45,598 bases of DNA from an uncultured bacterium (GCA_903835185.1 CAILLX010000087.1:1-45598); one strand, 5' to 3'. Positions 35,559 through 44,740 are shown, counted from the stretch's first letter. The notes: generated from the sequence alone by a model not told the origin. Program-made: numbers and translations.

Positions 35559-36161
35559 ATGGTTAACGTTGCCAACCTGGTCTCAATCGCAAGAGTATGT
35601 CTTGCCCTGGTTACAGTCGCATTGCTGTGGGTGCCTGGGGATACCATGCGCTGGTGGGCGTTTGGCTTGACAGCTTTTGTCATCTACAGTGATGCACTTG
35701 ATGGTTATCTAGCCAGGAAGCTGAAACAAACGACAAAATTTGGTGCCAAGCTCGATATTGCAGGCGATCGTGCTGTGGAGATGACTTATTGGATTGCATT
35801 TTCGGCTCTTGGCTGGGTTCCGGTCTGGGTTCCAATGCTATTTCTTATACGCGGCAACTTTGTCGATCTTATTCGTACTGCCGCCGCCGAAGCAGGGTTC
35901 ACTGCATTTGGTGACAAGACTATGCAAAAGAGCAGTTTCAGCAAATTCCTTGTTGCCTCAAACTTCAGCCGCTTTACTTATGCCGTCGCCAAGGCTATAG
36001 CATTCTGCCTGCTCATAGCTGCACACACCACTTTATGTGCCCACACTGTAGTGCCGCCGCTTGCAATGTTCTTTGTTTACTTCTCTGCTGTCTTTTGTGT
36101 GATTCGCGGACTGCCAGTATTAATCGAAGGCCGCGCAATCATCAGTGTCTCAGCATCCTGA
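35559..36161 (+). CDS. CDP-alcohol phosphatidyltransferase family membrane enzyme
   Basis: The catalytic signature is complete: DALDGYLARKL, then FGAKLDIAGDRAVE, matching D-x2-D-G-x2-A-R-x8-G-x3-D-x3-D, which binds the divalent metal and CDP group. About five to six hydrophobic helices indicate an integral membrane protein. The likely role is phospholipid synthesis (phosphatidylglycerophosphate synthase-like), but the acceptor alcohol is not determined by the motif. ATG 35559 (MVNVANLVSIARV) is preferred over the TTG at 35541 because the N-terminus then matches the family. It starts 29 bases after gyrB and is probably co-transcribed. Confidence 0.88.
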   Translation: MVNVANLVSIARVCLALVTVALLWVPGDTMRWWAFGLTAFVIYSDALDGYLARKLKQTTKFGAKLDIAGDRAVEMTYWIAFSALGWVPVWVPMLFLIRGNFVDLIRTAAAEAGFTAFGDKTMQKSSFSKFLVASNFSRFTYAVAKAIAFCLLIAAHTTLCAHTVVPPLAMFFVYFSAVFCVIRGLPVLIEGRAIISVSAS

Positions 36162-36199
36162 ACGTCTGTGCAATATCCGGAGTTCCTTTGGGTCCGAAG

Positions 36200-38581
36200 T
36201 TAGGTTCGAGCTGCCCGGCAGCGCCCCCCGGCTCCTTCTCCGATAGTCCGGCCAAGTGACTCGATAGAGGCTCGGAAGCTGGCATTGCCTTCGTCTGTGG
36301 TCACATCGATAGATGCTTTATTGGGATAGATCGTATATTTGACCCGGTATTGTGCTGGTGTCAAATTGGGCATAACTACATTGGCACCACGCATAAGGCC
36401 GTGCGCTCTCCCGCTGTCTCGGTTAATGGTACCCAGCGCTGTGGTAGCAGGAATATTAGCGTCCGGACGCAAAATGCGAGCCAGTGCCACCACCTTGAGC
36501 ACTGTCGTCTCATCGTTGCCAACCTGTCCTGTTACTGCAGCTCTTTCATGTTCTTGCCCTAGCGGTGTATCCGGATGCGCTATAAACGGACCGATGCCGA
36601 TCATGTCCAGATCTATATTTCGAAACGCCAGGAGATCATCAGCAACAGACTCTACAGTTTGCCCGGGAATACCTACCATAATGCCTGAGCCTACTTCGTA
36701 ACCGATCTCTCTTAGCCGCGCCAGGATGCTGAAACGGTTGTCTGTCTGACCGGGTCTGGGCGGGTGAATAGTGGCATAAAGATCTGGGTCTGAGGTCTCA
36801 AAGCGCAAAAGATAACGATTGGCTCCAGCAGCCCGCCAAGCTTGCAGATCTTCATCAGGGCGCTCGCCTAAGGATAAAGTGACAGCCAGTGGTGTCTCTG
36901 CTTTTATACGTGCAACCAGATCAGCCACCCACTGCCGCGTTAGCCCCGGATCTTCACCAGCTTGCATGACGAGAGTGCCATAACCCAGTTTCACTGCTCT
37001 GTGAGCACACTGGAGAATTTCGGATGCCGGAACACGATAGCGTTCGACAGCCTGGTTGCCACAGCGAATGCCACAGTATGTACACTGGCGTATGCAATAG
37101 TTGGAGATCTCAACCAACCCGCGCAGGTGTACCGCATCTCCCACATGCTGCTTGCGCACTTGATCTGCTTGTGCCCAAAGGACAGCCAGCTGTTCGGGAC
37201 GCTGTTCGCGAAGCCAATTGATAATCTCACCATGATTCATTGTACTGGTAAGACGTTCGCCAATTGAGGTATCCGCTGTGTTGCAGGGGCGCGGCTCGCA
37301 AGCCGCCCCGACAGCTCCCGAAGATGTGTTGCTAATTTGCGAACACGCTATTAGCTCCTTCTGGCGCAAAGCCTCAAGTGCTCCCGGAAACGGAGACAGC
37401 GCCCGCTCAAATATTCCCAGGCTATAGGCAATCACCAGACCGTAATTAGAGATAGGAACACCTGCGCTCTGGCACTTGAGAATCTTGCCGAGCATTTCGC
37501 GCCTGCCTTGCGTACACGAGCCGCAATGAATTACCAGGCTGTAACTGCTAAGGTCTGCCGGAAAGTCGTGTCCCTGCACATGCTGGAACTTGAGCTTGCC
37601 ACCGACATACTGCTCCAACCAGCGCGGTATCTTCACCCGACCTATATCCTCGCCAATGGTATGGTGACTGCAGGCCTCGGCAATAAGGATCCTGTCACCA
37701 GCCTTGAGCTTCTCGATAGCCAGAGCACCGCGCACCAGAGTCGTTAAATCGCCTTTTAAGCGGCTAAATAAGATAGAGAATGATGTCATAGGGACATCGG
37801 GCGGTGTATCGGCTGCAACTTTCAAAAAGGCCTGCGAATCAGTCACCACCAGTCGCGGTTGGCGCTTGAGAGTATCCAGTGCTGAGCGCAGCTCTCTTTC
37901 TTTCACAACAAGGCACCAGGAATCATTGTCGAGCAGGTCACGAATAGCCTGGACCTGCGGCATGATAAGACGTCCTTTTGGTGCTTCTTTATCAATTGGC
38001 ACCACAAGGACTGCCACTTCTCCCGGCGGCACCAGGTCGGACAATAGCGCCGGCGCTTCCATGAAGTCGGCAGGAGCAGCCGCTACTAATGCTGAGCGCA
38101 AATCTAGAACACCAACTCCCTGCGTTGCCGCAGCCTCAACTACGCGCACGCCGGCTAAACTTAGTTGCGCTACTTTATCAGGATTAGGACAATCCAGGTC
38201 TGACTTGTTGAACACAACCACAACCGGTATCTTCAGGCTAGCCATTTGAGCACGGAGCGCCTCCTCATAGTCGCCCCACTGCCCGCAATCTGTCACTATT
38301 ACTCCGACGTCAGTACGGTCTAACACAAGGCGCGTCCGCTCCACGCGCAGCGTGCCGAGGGCACCTGCATCATCGACACCGGCAGTATCAATGAAAAGAA
38401 CTGGACCGAGGGGTAACAGCTCCATCGGCTTTTCAACAGGATCCGTAGTGGTGCCTGCCTGTTCTGAAACTATAGAAACCTGCTGGCGCGTAATGGCGTT
38501 GAGCAGCGAAGACTTACCGACATTGCGCCGACCGAAGATTCCTATGTGCAGTCTCAATCCACGCGGCGTTCTACCTGTCAT
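36200..38581 (-). CDS. HydF-HydE fusion: [FeFe]-hydrogenase maturation GTPase/scaffold joined to radical-SAM maturase
   Basis: One uninterrupted 793-residue ORF. Residues 1-~405 are HydF: P-loop GRRNVGKS (17-24), GTPase switch DTAGVDD, and the cluster-binding motif C304-S-H306 with H352-C353-x2-C356. Residues ~448-793 are HydE: radical-SAM cysteines C496, C500 and C503 in CIRQCTYC, then AGEDPGL and GIMVGIPGQT. A ~40-residue linker with extra cysteines joins them. HydE acts on the HydG-derived iron complex, and HydF assembles and delivers the 2Fe subcluster to HydA. Fusion would couple both steps. Chlamydomonas HydEF has the opposite order. TAGGAG precedes the ATG, and no ribosome binding site is visible before the HydE part. 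It lies 10 bases after aspA. Confidence 0.95.
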   Translation of the reverse strand: MTGRTPRGLRLHIGIFGRRNVGKSSLLNAITRQQVSIVSEQAGTTTDPVEKPMELLPLGPVLFIDTAGVDDAGALGTLRVERTRLVLDRTDVGVIVTDCGQWGDYEEALRAQMASLKIPVVVVFNKSDLDCPNPDKVAQLSLAGVRVVEAAATQGVGVLDLRSALVAAAPADFMEAPALLSDLVPPGEVAVLVVPIDKEAPKGRLIMPQVQAIRDLLDNDSWCLVVKERELRSALDTLKRQPRLVVTDSQAFLKVAADTPPDVPMTSFSILFSRLKGDLTTLVRGALAIEKLKAGDRILIAEACSHHTIGEDIGRVKIPRWLEQYVGGKLKFQHVQGHDFPADLSSYSLVIHCGSCTQGRREMLGKILKCQSAGVPISNYGLVIAYSLGIFERALSPFPGALEALRQKELIACSQISNTSSGAVGAACEPRPCNTADTSIGERLTSTMNHGEIINWLREQRPEQLAVLWAQADQVRKQHVGDAVHLRGLVEISNYCIRQCTYCGIRCGNQAVERYRVPASEILQCAHRAVKLGYGTLVMQAGEDPGLTRQWVADLVARIKAETPLAVTLSLGERPDEDLQAWRAAGANRYLLRFETSDPDLYATIHPPRPGQTDNRFSILARLREIGYEVGSGIMVGIPGQTVESVADDLLAFRNIDLDMIGIGPFIAHPDTPLGQEHERAAVTGQVGNDETTVLKVVALARILRPDANIPATTALGTINRDSGRAHGLMRGANVVMPNLTPAQYRVKYTIYPNKASIDVTTDEGNASFRASIESLGRTIGEGAGGRCRAART

Positions 38582-38591
38582 AACCGGACTC

Positions 38592-40022
38592 CTACGGCAT
38601 ACCCAAGCGTTGCACTGCCTCTGGGCTCAACAGAGCGTCAAATTCCTCAACAGTCAACAGCGCTTGAGCTAAGACAACCTCTTTAATTGACTGCCCGCAC
38701 TCTCTAGCTGTGCGTGCCACGCAACAAGCTTTTTCATAGCCTATGGCTGGTATGAGAGCAGTTGCTGCTGCTGTTGATGATTCGGCAGCAGCCAGACAGC
38801 GCTTGCTGTCAGCTTCGATGCCTTCAACACAGTTCACCCTCAGAATGTGACAGGCTTTAGCCAGTAGATCCAAGCTCTCGAGCAGACAATCTGCCACAAG
38901 AGGCAGGAACGGATTAAGCTCAAGCGAGCCAGCAGCACAAGCCATGCCAATGGCCACATCATTGGACATAACACGCATAGCTGCTTGTGTAACGGCCTCG
39001 GGAATGACCGGGTTCACTTTCCCTGGCATTATAGAAGAGCCGGCCTGTCTTGGTGGCAGTTGTATCTCTCCGAGTCCGGCTTCAGGACCGGAGGACATGA
39101 GGCGGAGATCAGAACAGACTTTCCAGAGAGATGTAGCACATGCTTTAAGGATACCGGAGACCTCCACAAAGACATCTGCGTTTTGTGTAGCCTCCACCAG
39201 GTTTTCTGCACGTGCCAAACCTAAACCGGTTTCAGATCTCAGCACCTCGACTGCACGAAAGATAAAGCGGCGAGGAGCGCCAAGTCCAGTACCGATAGCA
39301 GTTCCGCCAAGGTTGACCACACGCAAACGCTCTTCACATTTGTAGACCCGCCAGCGATCTCGGGTGAACGCTTCAGCATATGCTCCCATTTCACGGCCTA
39401 GAGTAATGAGAACAGCATCTTGCAACTGAGTGCGCCCAACTTTCACAACGTCGGCAAAGCGTGCCTCCAGAGCTTGAAATGCTTCCTGCAAAGCGACCAG
39501 TTCTGCTTCGAGTGCACGCACTCCATAAATGGCGGCTACGCGTAGCGCTGTTGGATAAGTATCGTTGGTCGACTGGTGCAGATTCAGATCTTCCAGCGGC
39601 GAAATGCGATCATACCTGGCCCGGGGCAGACCGAGTAGCTCCAAAGCTCTGTTTGCCAGCACTTCATTAACGCACATATTGGTGGACGTGCCTGCTCCGC
39701 CCTGCAAAGCATCGACAGGAACAGCTGCATCCAGAAGCCCCTCCGCCATCTCGCGGCAAGCCTGCTGAATAGCATCTGCCTTAGCTGAATCTGCTGCCCA
39801 GCAACCCAGTTCTGTGTTAGTGCGCGCACAAGCAAGCTTCACAAGTCCATAAGCATGCACCAGATGTGATGACACCGGGCGGCCGGACAGGACAAAATTT
39901 TCTATAGCACGAGCAGTATGAGCTCCCCATAAAGCCTCTGCCGGCACGCTAACGTCGCCTAACGGATCATTCTCAATGCGCATATTGGAGGAATTGTGTT
40001 GCTCAGCTTTCATATGTTCCAC
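38592..40022 (-). CDS. aspA: Aspartate ammonia-lyase
   Basis: This enzyme converts L-aspartate to fumarate plus ammonium. Family landmarks are GGAGTSTNMCVNEV, QSTNDTYPTA, KVGRTQLQDA and the mobile catalytic loop GSSIMPGKVNPVIPE. The QLQDA and TSTNMCVNEV segments favour aspartase over fumarase C, but a fumarase-like activity is not fully excluded. Length (476) is normal. The GTG at 40022 has a GGGG element just upstream; ATG 40013 is an alternative start. It lies within the maturation operon, 11 bases after hydG and 10 bases before the HydF-HydE fusion. Ammonium is thought to supply the amine of the H-cluster dithiomethylamine ligand, so its position is functionally sensible. Confidence 0.9.
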   Translation of the reverse strand: MEHMKAEQHNSSNMRIENDPLGDVSVPAEALWGAHTARAIENFVLSGRPVSSHLVHAYGLVKLACARTNTELGCWAADSAKADAIQQACREMAEGLLDAAVPVDALQGGAGTSTNMCVNEVLANRALELLGLPRARYDRISPLEDLNLHQSTNDTYPTALRVAAIYGVRALEAELVALQEAFQALEARFADVVKVGRTQLQDAVLITLGREMGAYAEAFTRDRWRVYKCEERLRVVNLGGTAIGTGLGAPRRFIFRAVEVLRSETGLGLARAENLVEATQNADVFVEVSGILKACATSLWKVCSDLRLMSSGPEAGLGEIQLPPRQAGSSIMPGKVNPVIPEAVTQAAMRVMSNDVAIGMACAAGSLELNPFLPLVADCLLESLDLLAKACHILRVNCVEGIEADSKRCLAAAESSTAAATALIPAIGYEKACCVARTARECGQSIKEVVLAQALLTVEEFDALLSPEAVQRLGMP

Positions 40023-40033
40023 TTGTACCCCGA

Positions 40034-41434
40034 TTAAACAAACACATCCCTCTCTCCAGCACGAACCCTAGTGAGGAGCTTCTCTGAGACCGCCTTGCTT
40101 TTTGGATCCATGTTGGTCAAAACATCAGTAATTAACTTCAATCCGACCTGGCGGGTTTCTTCGCTGGCATAGTCATCCAGATATTCCTGGAAGGTTGAAA
40201 GTCCGTTTGGATCGCAGTGCATCTTAATGTCGCCAGGCTTGGCTAAATCCATGAAGTCCTGCCCTGTTCTTCCCAGGCGATAACAACCTGTGCAGAAAGA
40301 TGGAATATATCCCAGTGTTGCCACATCACGCACCACTTCATCAAGGCTGCGATGATCTCCCAGACTAAACTGGCTTTCGTCAGCCGGATTGTCATGGTCA
40401 TTGGCATAGCCACCAGGATTGGTGCGGCTCCCTGCTGAAATCTGCGAAACGCCAAGAGCAAATGTCTCTCGCCTGATGTTAGCATTCTCGCGCGTGGACA
40501 TTATGATTCCAGTATATGGAACAGAAAGGCGCAAGATTGCCACCAGTTTGCGGAAATCTATATCAGATACCGGCTGTGGTGGCTGCTCAGCCAGATCAGC
40601 ACCGAGGGCTGGCTCCAGCCTGGGCACAGAGATAGTATGTGGACCGACTCCAAAGCGAGCTTCCAGATGACTGATGTGCTGCATGAGAGCCAGTAGTTCA
40701 TAACGCCAGTTGTAAAGGCCAAAGAGAACGCCTATCCCCACATCGTCAATGCCGGCTTGCATAGCCCTGTCCATTGCCGAGATGCGCCAGTCATAATCAC
40801 GTTTCTTGCCAAGCACATGAACATGTGAATAAGTCGCCTTGTGGTAGGTCTCCTGGAAAAGCTGATAAGTACCTATCCCTGAATTCTTGAGTTCGGCAAA
40901 CTCATCGACTGTCAACGGGGCCACATTGACATTAACGCGACGGATCTCGCCTGCGCCGCTGCGGGTAGCATAAATTGTCTCAATTGCCTTGAGAACATAC
41001 GAAAAACCTTCGCGTGGGTATGATTCACCAGCCACAAGCAGAAGACGTTTGTGCCCCTGCTCCACAAGCATCTTCACTTCGGCAGCAATCTCCCCTTGAG
41101 AAAGAGCCCGGCGCTTCAATGAGGTGTTGCGCGCACGAAAGGCGCAGTAGAGGCAGTCATTAGCACACAGGTTTGAAACATACAGAGGAGCAAACAGTAC
41201 CAGCCGCCGCCCGTAAATTGTCTCTTTAATGAAGCGGGCAGCAGCAAATAGCTCTGCGAGCAACTCAGGATCGCTCAGCTGTGTTAAAGCGCAAGCATCT
41301 TGAGCTGGCAACCCTTTGAGTTCGCGAGCACGCGAGAGGATTTCACGTACACGTACTGCATCGACAGTGCGGTTGGCAACCAGCGATTGCTCTATCGCCG
41401 CATCATCAATTTGTGGCAAATCATCGTTAACCAT
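40034..41434 (-). CDS. hydG: [FeFe]-hydrogenase maturase HydG, radical-SAM tyrosine lyase
   Basis: HydG cleaves tyrosine to p-cresol and dehydroglycine and produces the CO and CN ligands of the H-cluster on an auxiliary iron site. Seen: radical-SAM cysteines C90, C94 and C97 in CANDCLYC, and near the C-terminus the auxiliary cluster motif CTGCYRLGRTG with a third cysteine in KMHCDPNGLST. The length of 466 residues fits HydG rather than the shorter ThiH. A strong AGGGAGGAGA ribosome binding site precedes the ATG. It is the first gene of the maturation operon and is separated from hydA by a terminator, so it probably has its own promoter. Confidence 0.96.
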   Translation of the reverse strand: MVNDDLPQIDDAAIEQSLVANRTVDAVRVREILSRARELKGLPAQDACALTQLSDPELLAELFAAARFIKETIYGRRLVLFAPLYVSNLCANDCLYCAFRARNTSLKRRALSQGEIAAEVKMLVEQGHKRLLLVAGESYPREGFSYVLKAIETIYATRSGAGEIRRVNVNVAPLTVDEFAELKNSGIGTYQLFQETYHKATYSHVHVLGKKRDYDWRISAMDRAMQAGIDDVGIGVLFGLYNWRYELLALMQHISHLEARFGVGPHTISVPRLEPALGADLAEQPPQPVSDIDFRKLVAILRLSVPYTGIIMSTRENANIRRETFALGVSQISAGSRTNPGGYANDHDNPADESQFSLGDHRSLDEVVRDVATLGYIPSFCTGCYRLGRTGQDFMDLAKPGDIKMHCDPNGLSTFQEYLDDYASEETRQVGLKLITDVLTNMDPKSKAVSEKLLTRVRAGERDVFV

Positions 41435-41520
41435 TTTGTGTCTCCTCCCTTTGCCATTCAGCTTGCAGCGCCAGCATTCTCAGTAATATTGGCTAAAACA
41501 CCAGGTTGTCAAGCTAACGT

Positions 41521-41563
41521 TTCAAAAAGAGACCGAACGCCAGGGTGGGCTGGCGTTCGGTCT
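41521..41563 (-). terminator. Rho-independent terminator after hydA
   Basis: On the minus strand, AGACCGAACGCCAG (a perfect 14-bp stem with 41530-41543) folds around a 6-base loop and is followed by CTTTTTGAA. The position, 12 bases beyond the hydA stop, makes it the end of the hydCBA transcript. The downstream hydG operon must then use read-through or its own promoter within 41435-41520. Confidence 0.85.
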
Positions 41564-41574
41564 AACCTGTTCCC

Positions 41575-43503
41575 CTACGGGGTTATGAACTTGCCACGCG
41601 GTGTGTAGTGCGTGTGCAATAGCTTATGAGACAGATGCCCACAAGGACCTTCAGTGAGAAATTCTTTGTAGAATTTTAACACATGCGGGTTCTCATGGGA
41701 CTTCCTGATCTTAGATGACGAGTCCTCACCATAAATTGCCTTGGCGCGAGCCTGGCGAATTTCGAGGCTTGTCGGAATCGGTTGCCCGCCGCCACCTATA
41801 CATCCACCTGGACAACCCATGAACTCGATGAAGTGAAACTGCGACATCGGTCCGCCGTTCTTAATGTCTTCCATGACTTTATGAGCATTGGCGGTTCCGT
41901 GCGCTATAGCAACCTTCAAAGTAGCTCCGTTGAGGAACTCCCATGACTCGAAGAGCGGCTTGAGAATATCAGGCACCGGTCCGACACTCGGTATCTTAAG
42001 CTCCACACAACGTATACCATCCATACCGCGCACCGGAATGATGTCGGCATGCTCGAACAGGTTTTCCACCTTCACTCCCACAACCAGTTCGATAACAGTA
42101 CGCAGCGCTGCTTCCATAACACCACCAGTGGCGCCAAAGATGACACCAGATCCGGTAGCTGTGCCAAACGGTTCATCAAAGTCTGACGGCTGCATATTAG
42201 GCAGATCAATACCTGCTTCCTGGATCATCTTAGCCAGTTCACGGGTAGTGAGACCATAGTCCACATCCTTGAAGCCGGAGTCGACCATCTCAGGACGGTT
42301 GCACTCAAACTTCTTAGCCGAGCACGGCATGAGCGCCACAGTGACAATATCTTTAGGATCGATACCGTGCAATTTAGCATAATACGTCTTTGTGATTGCG
42401 CCAAACATCTGCTGCGGGCTCTTAGCAGTCGACACATTAGGGATGTATTCAGGATAGAAATGCTCCAGATACTTGATCCAACCTGGCGAGCAAGATGTAA
42501 ACTGCGGCAGAGCCACCGGACCGCTCGTTTCTTTAAGTGCTTTTTGCAGCCTTAACAGCAGCTCTGTTCCTTCTTCAAGGATTGTCAGATCGGCAGTAAA
42601 GTTGGTGTCAAACACTCGGTCGAATCCGCACACGCGCAAAGCAGTGTTCATTTCAAAAGTGAGAGCCCGACCTGGCGGTAGTCCGAAGCACTCGCCAATA
42701 GCCGCTCTCGGTGCTGGGGCAGTCTGTATGACCACATGCTTGGTCGGATCATCAATAGCTGCCCAGACTTCGTCTGTCGGATCATTGGCCCGCAGCGCTC
42801 CTGTGGGACAGCGATTAATACACTGACCGCAATTAATGCAAACAACACTGGCCAGCGGTTGGTCCATAAAAGTGGCAATTCTGGTCTTGTCGCCACGATT
42901 AATTGCTTCAAGAGCTCCCACTTCCTGCAGATCAATACAGGTGCGGACGCAGCGGCGACACAGAACGCATTTATTCATATCGCGCACTACAGAGTGGCTT
43001 GAATTATCAATTTCGTGCTCTGGTTTTTCTGGATGCCCGAAGCGGAAGAAATCGACGCCATATTCTTTTGCCAGCGCCTGCAACTCGCAATTATTGTTGC
43101 GTCCGCAAGCGTAACACTCACCGTAGTGGTGGGAGAGCATAAGATCAATAATATGCCGGCGTGCCTGGCGTACCTTACGTGTGTGTGTCTGTATATTCAT
43201 CGGCTGGCTTACCGGATAAGCGCACGATGCCTGCAAAGTGCGCATCCCTTCAACTTCAACGACGCAGACCCGACAGACGCCGGCTACGCACAGATCATGA
43301 TGAGCGCACAGTGTGGGAATATGAATACCCACCTGTTTGGCGGCTTCCAGGATAGTTGTTCCGACTGGAACATTGACCTGCTGCCCGTCTATTGTAAGCG
43401 CAACTTGCGCTGAGCCGTCTGCCCCATTGTTTCCAGGAGAGATTACTTGCCTCTTCTGGCTCACGGGAGCGCGCCCGGTGTCTGATTTAGGATAATCCAC
43501 CAT
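41575..43503 (-). CDS. hydA: [FeFe] hydrogenase catalytic subunit HydA (group A, NAD-linked trimeric type)
   Basis: The enzyme interconverts H2 with protons and electrons at the H-cluster. Domains in order: a polar ~35-residue extension; a [2Fe-2S] ferredoxin domain (CAHHDL through GVCRVC); a His/Cys [4Fe-4S] site (HHYGECYACGRNNNC); two [4Fe-4S] motifs (CVLCRRCVRTC and CINCGQCINRCP); the H-domain with TSCSPGW (C338), MPCSAKKFE (C394) and FMGCPGGCIGGGGQP (C564, C568); and a fused small-subunit domain ending LLHTHY. The first H-cluster motif has Ser339 where many enzymes have a second Cys. The C-terminal extra [2Fe-2S] domain of the Thermotoga enzyme is absent. AAGGAG precedes the ATG. Confidence 0.96.
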   Translation of the reverse strand: MVDYPKSDTGRAPVSQKRQVISPGNNGADGSAQVALTIDGQQVNVPVGTTILEAAKQVGIHIPTLCAHHDLCVAGVCRVCVVEVEGMRTLQASCAYPVSQPMNIQTHTRKVRQARRHIIDLMLSHHYGECYACGRNNNCELQALAKEYGVDFFRFGHPEKPEHEIDNSSHSVVRDMNKCVLCRRCVRTCIDLQEVGALEAINRGDKTRIATFMDQPLASVVCINCGQCINRCPTGALRANDPTDEVWAAIDDPTKHVVIQTAPAPRAAIGECFGLPPGRALTFEMNTALRVCGFDRVFDTNFTADLTILEEGTELLLRLQKALKETSGPVALPQFTSCSPGWIKYLEHFYPEYIPNVSTAKSPQQMFGAITKTYYAKLHGIDPKDIVTVALMPCSAKKFECNRPEMVDSGFKDVDYGLTTRELAKMIQEAGIDLPNMQPSDFDEPFGTATGSGVIFGATGGVMEAALRTVIELVVGVKVENLFEHADIIPVRGMDGIRCVELKIPSVGPVPDILKPLFESWEFLNGATLKVAIAHGTANAHKVMEDIKNGGPMSQFHFIEFMGCPGGCIGGGGQPIPTSLEIRQARAKAIYGEDSSSKIRKSHENPHVLKFYKEFLTEGPCGHLSHKLLHTHYTPRGKFITP

Positions 43504-43531
43504 AACTAATTGCTCCTTGTTGGGGGTTCCA

Positions 43532-44740
43532 CTAACTCTTGCGATGTCCTGCGCAATGTGGCGTCCGTGCCATTACATCCGGTCCAAAATGTTTGACTAT
43601 GGACAAAAAGGCGTTAGCCGAAGTCTGTCCCAGTCCACACTTAGAAGCCAATTGCATTGTTTCGCCAAGCGAGCACAGTTCGCTCAAATACTTGGTTGAA
43701 CAACGCCCCTTCTCGAGCAGCTCGACACCTTCAAGCAGCTTTGGATTGCCATCGCGGCATGGAGTGCACTGTCCACAAGACTCTTCGACAAAGAATTCAA
43801 GGAAATTCTTAGCGACTTTCAACATGTCTCGGTTCTGCCCAAAAACAATAATCGATCCGCCTGTAGCTATATCTTCATAAGCAATAGTGCGGTTGAACTC
43901 AGCAGCAGGAGCGCAATAGCCAGAAGCCCCACCAATCTGTACAGCTTTGGCATCGCTTCCGCCTACAGCGGACAATAGATCGGCAACTGTGATACCCATC
44001 GGGAACTCATAGACACCAGGGCGTTCGCAATCGCCGGAGACAGAAAAAATCTTGAGTCCAGTAGATTTAGCTGTGCCTGTTTTCTTAAACCAGTCAGCAC
44101 CTTTAACCAGGATACAAGCCACATAAGCAAAAGTCTCAACGTTATTAACGATGGACGGCTTATCCATAAAACCTGTGTCTACCGGGAAAGGCGGCCTGTT
44201 GCGCGGTTCGCCTCTTTGCCCTTCAAGCGATTCGATAAGAGCAGTTTCTTCGCCGCAAACATAAGCACCTGAGCCCATGCGGATTTCAATGTCAAAATCA
44301 AAACCCTGATGACCACCGACATTCTTGCCCAGCAGTTGTTTATCTCGCCGCGCTTGTAGAAGAGCTTCAAGATGCGCACACATATAAGTATATTCACCGC
44401 GCAGATAGATAATGCCATGCTTGGCACCAATGGCCCAACCGCCGGCAGTCATGCCATCCATAACCAGACCTGCATAATCAGTCAACAGGAAACGATCTTT
44501 GAAAGTGCCTGGTTCGCCTTCATCAGCATTGCAGATGACATATTTGTCTTGCCCTTGCGACTCTGCTGCAAACTTCCACTTAAGACCGGTCGGAAAACCA
44601 GCACCACCGCGCCCTTTAAGTCCAGACTCTGTAAGGGTCGCAACCACTTCAGCAGGTGTCTTGGCCAGCGCTGCAGTCAACCCGGCTTCCGCCTTGACTG
44701 TGTCATAACTCATCGGCCCTCTATTCTTTGGAGCAATCAT
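43532..44740 (-). CDS. hydB: HydB: NuoF-like FMN/NADH-binding subunit, compact form
   Basis: This is the NAD(H)-oxidising subunit of the trimeric hydrogenase. Seen: GLKGRGGAGFPTGLKW (NADH/FMN site), NADEGEPGTFKDR, GAYVCGEETALIESLEG and the [4Fe-4S] motif ESCGQCTPCRDG with C322, C325 and C328 and a fourth Cys in SKCGLG. At 402 residues it is only the NuoF core. The N-terminal thioredoxin-like [2Fe-2S] domain and the C-terminal two-cluster ferredoxin domain found in bifurcating HydB proteins (about 600 aa) are missing. That suggests simple NADH-linked rather than electron-bifurcating activity. GGAGGAAGGA precedes the ATG, which overlaps the hydC stop by four bases. Confidence 0.94.
   Translation of the reverse strand: MIAPKNRGPMSYDTVKAEAGLTAALAKTPAEVVATLTESGLKGRGGAGFPTGLKWKFAAESQGQDKYVICNADEGEPGTFKDRFLLTDYAGLVMDGMTAGGWAIGAKHGIIYLRGEYTYMCAHLEALLQARRDKQLLGKNVGGHQGFDFDIEIRMGSGAYVCGEETALIESLEGQRGEPRNRPPFPVDTGFMDKPSIVNNVETFAYVACILVKGADWFKKTGTAKSTGLKIFSVSGDCERPGVYEFPMGITVADLLSAVGGSDAKAVQIGGASGYCAPAAEFNRTIAYEDIATGGSIIVFGQNRDMLKVAKNFLEFFVEESCGQCTPCRDGNPKLLEGVELLEKGRCSTKYLSELCSLGETMQLASKCGLGQTSANAFLSIVKHFGPDVMARTPHCAGHRKS

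Noticed and set aside
37704..38249. 181-codon plus-strand ORF antisense to the HydF part of the fusion
   Set aside because: It is Arg/Ser/Thr-rich shadow sequence opposite conserved GTPase motifs.
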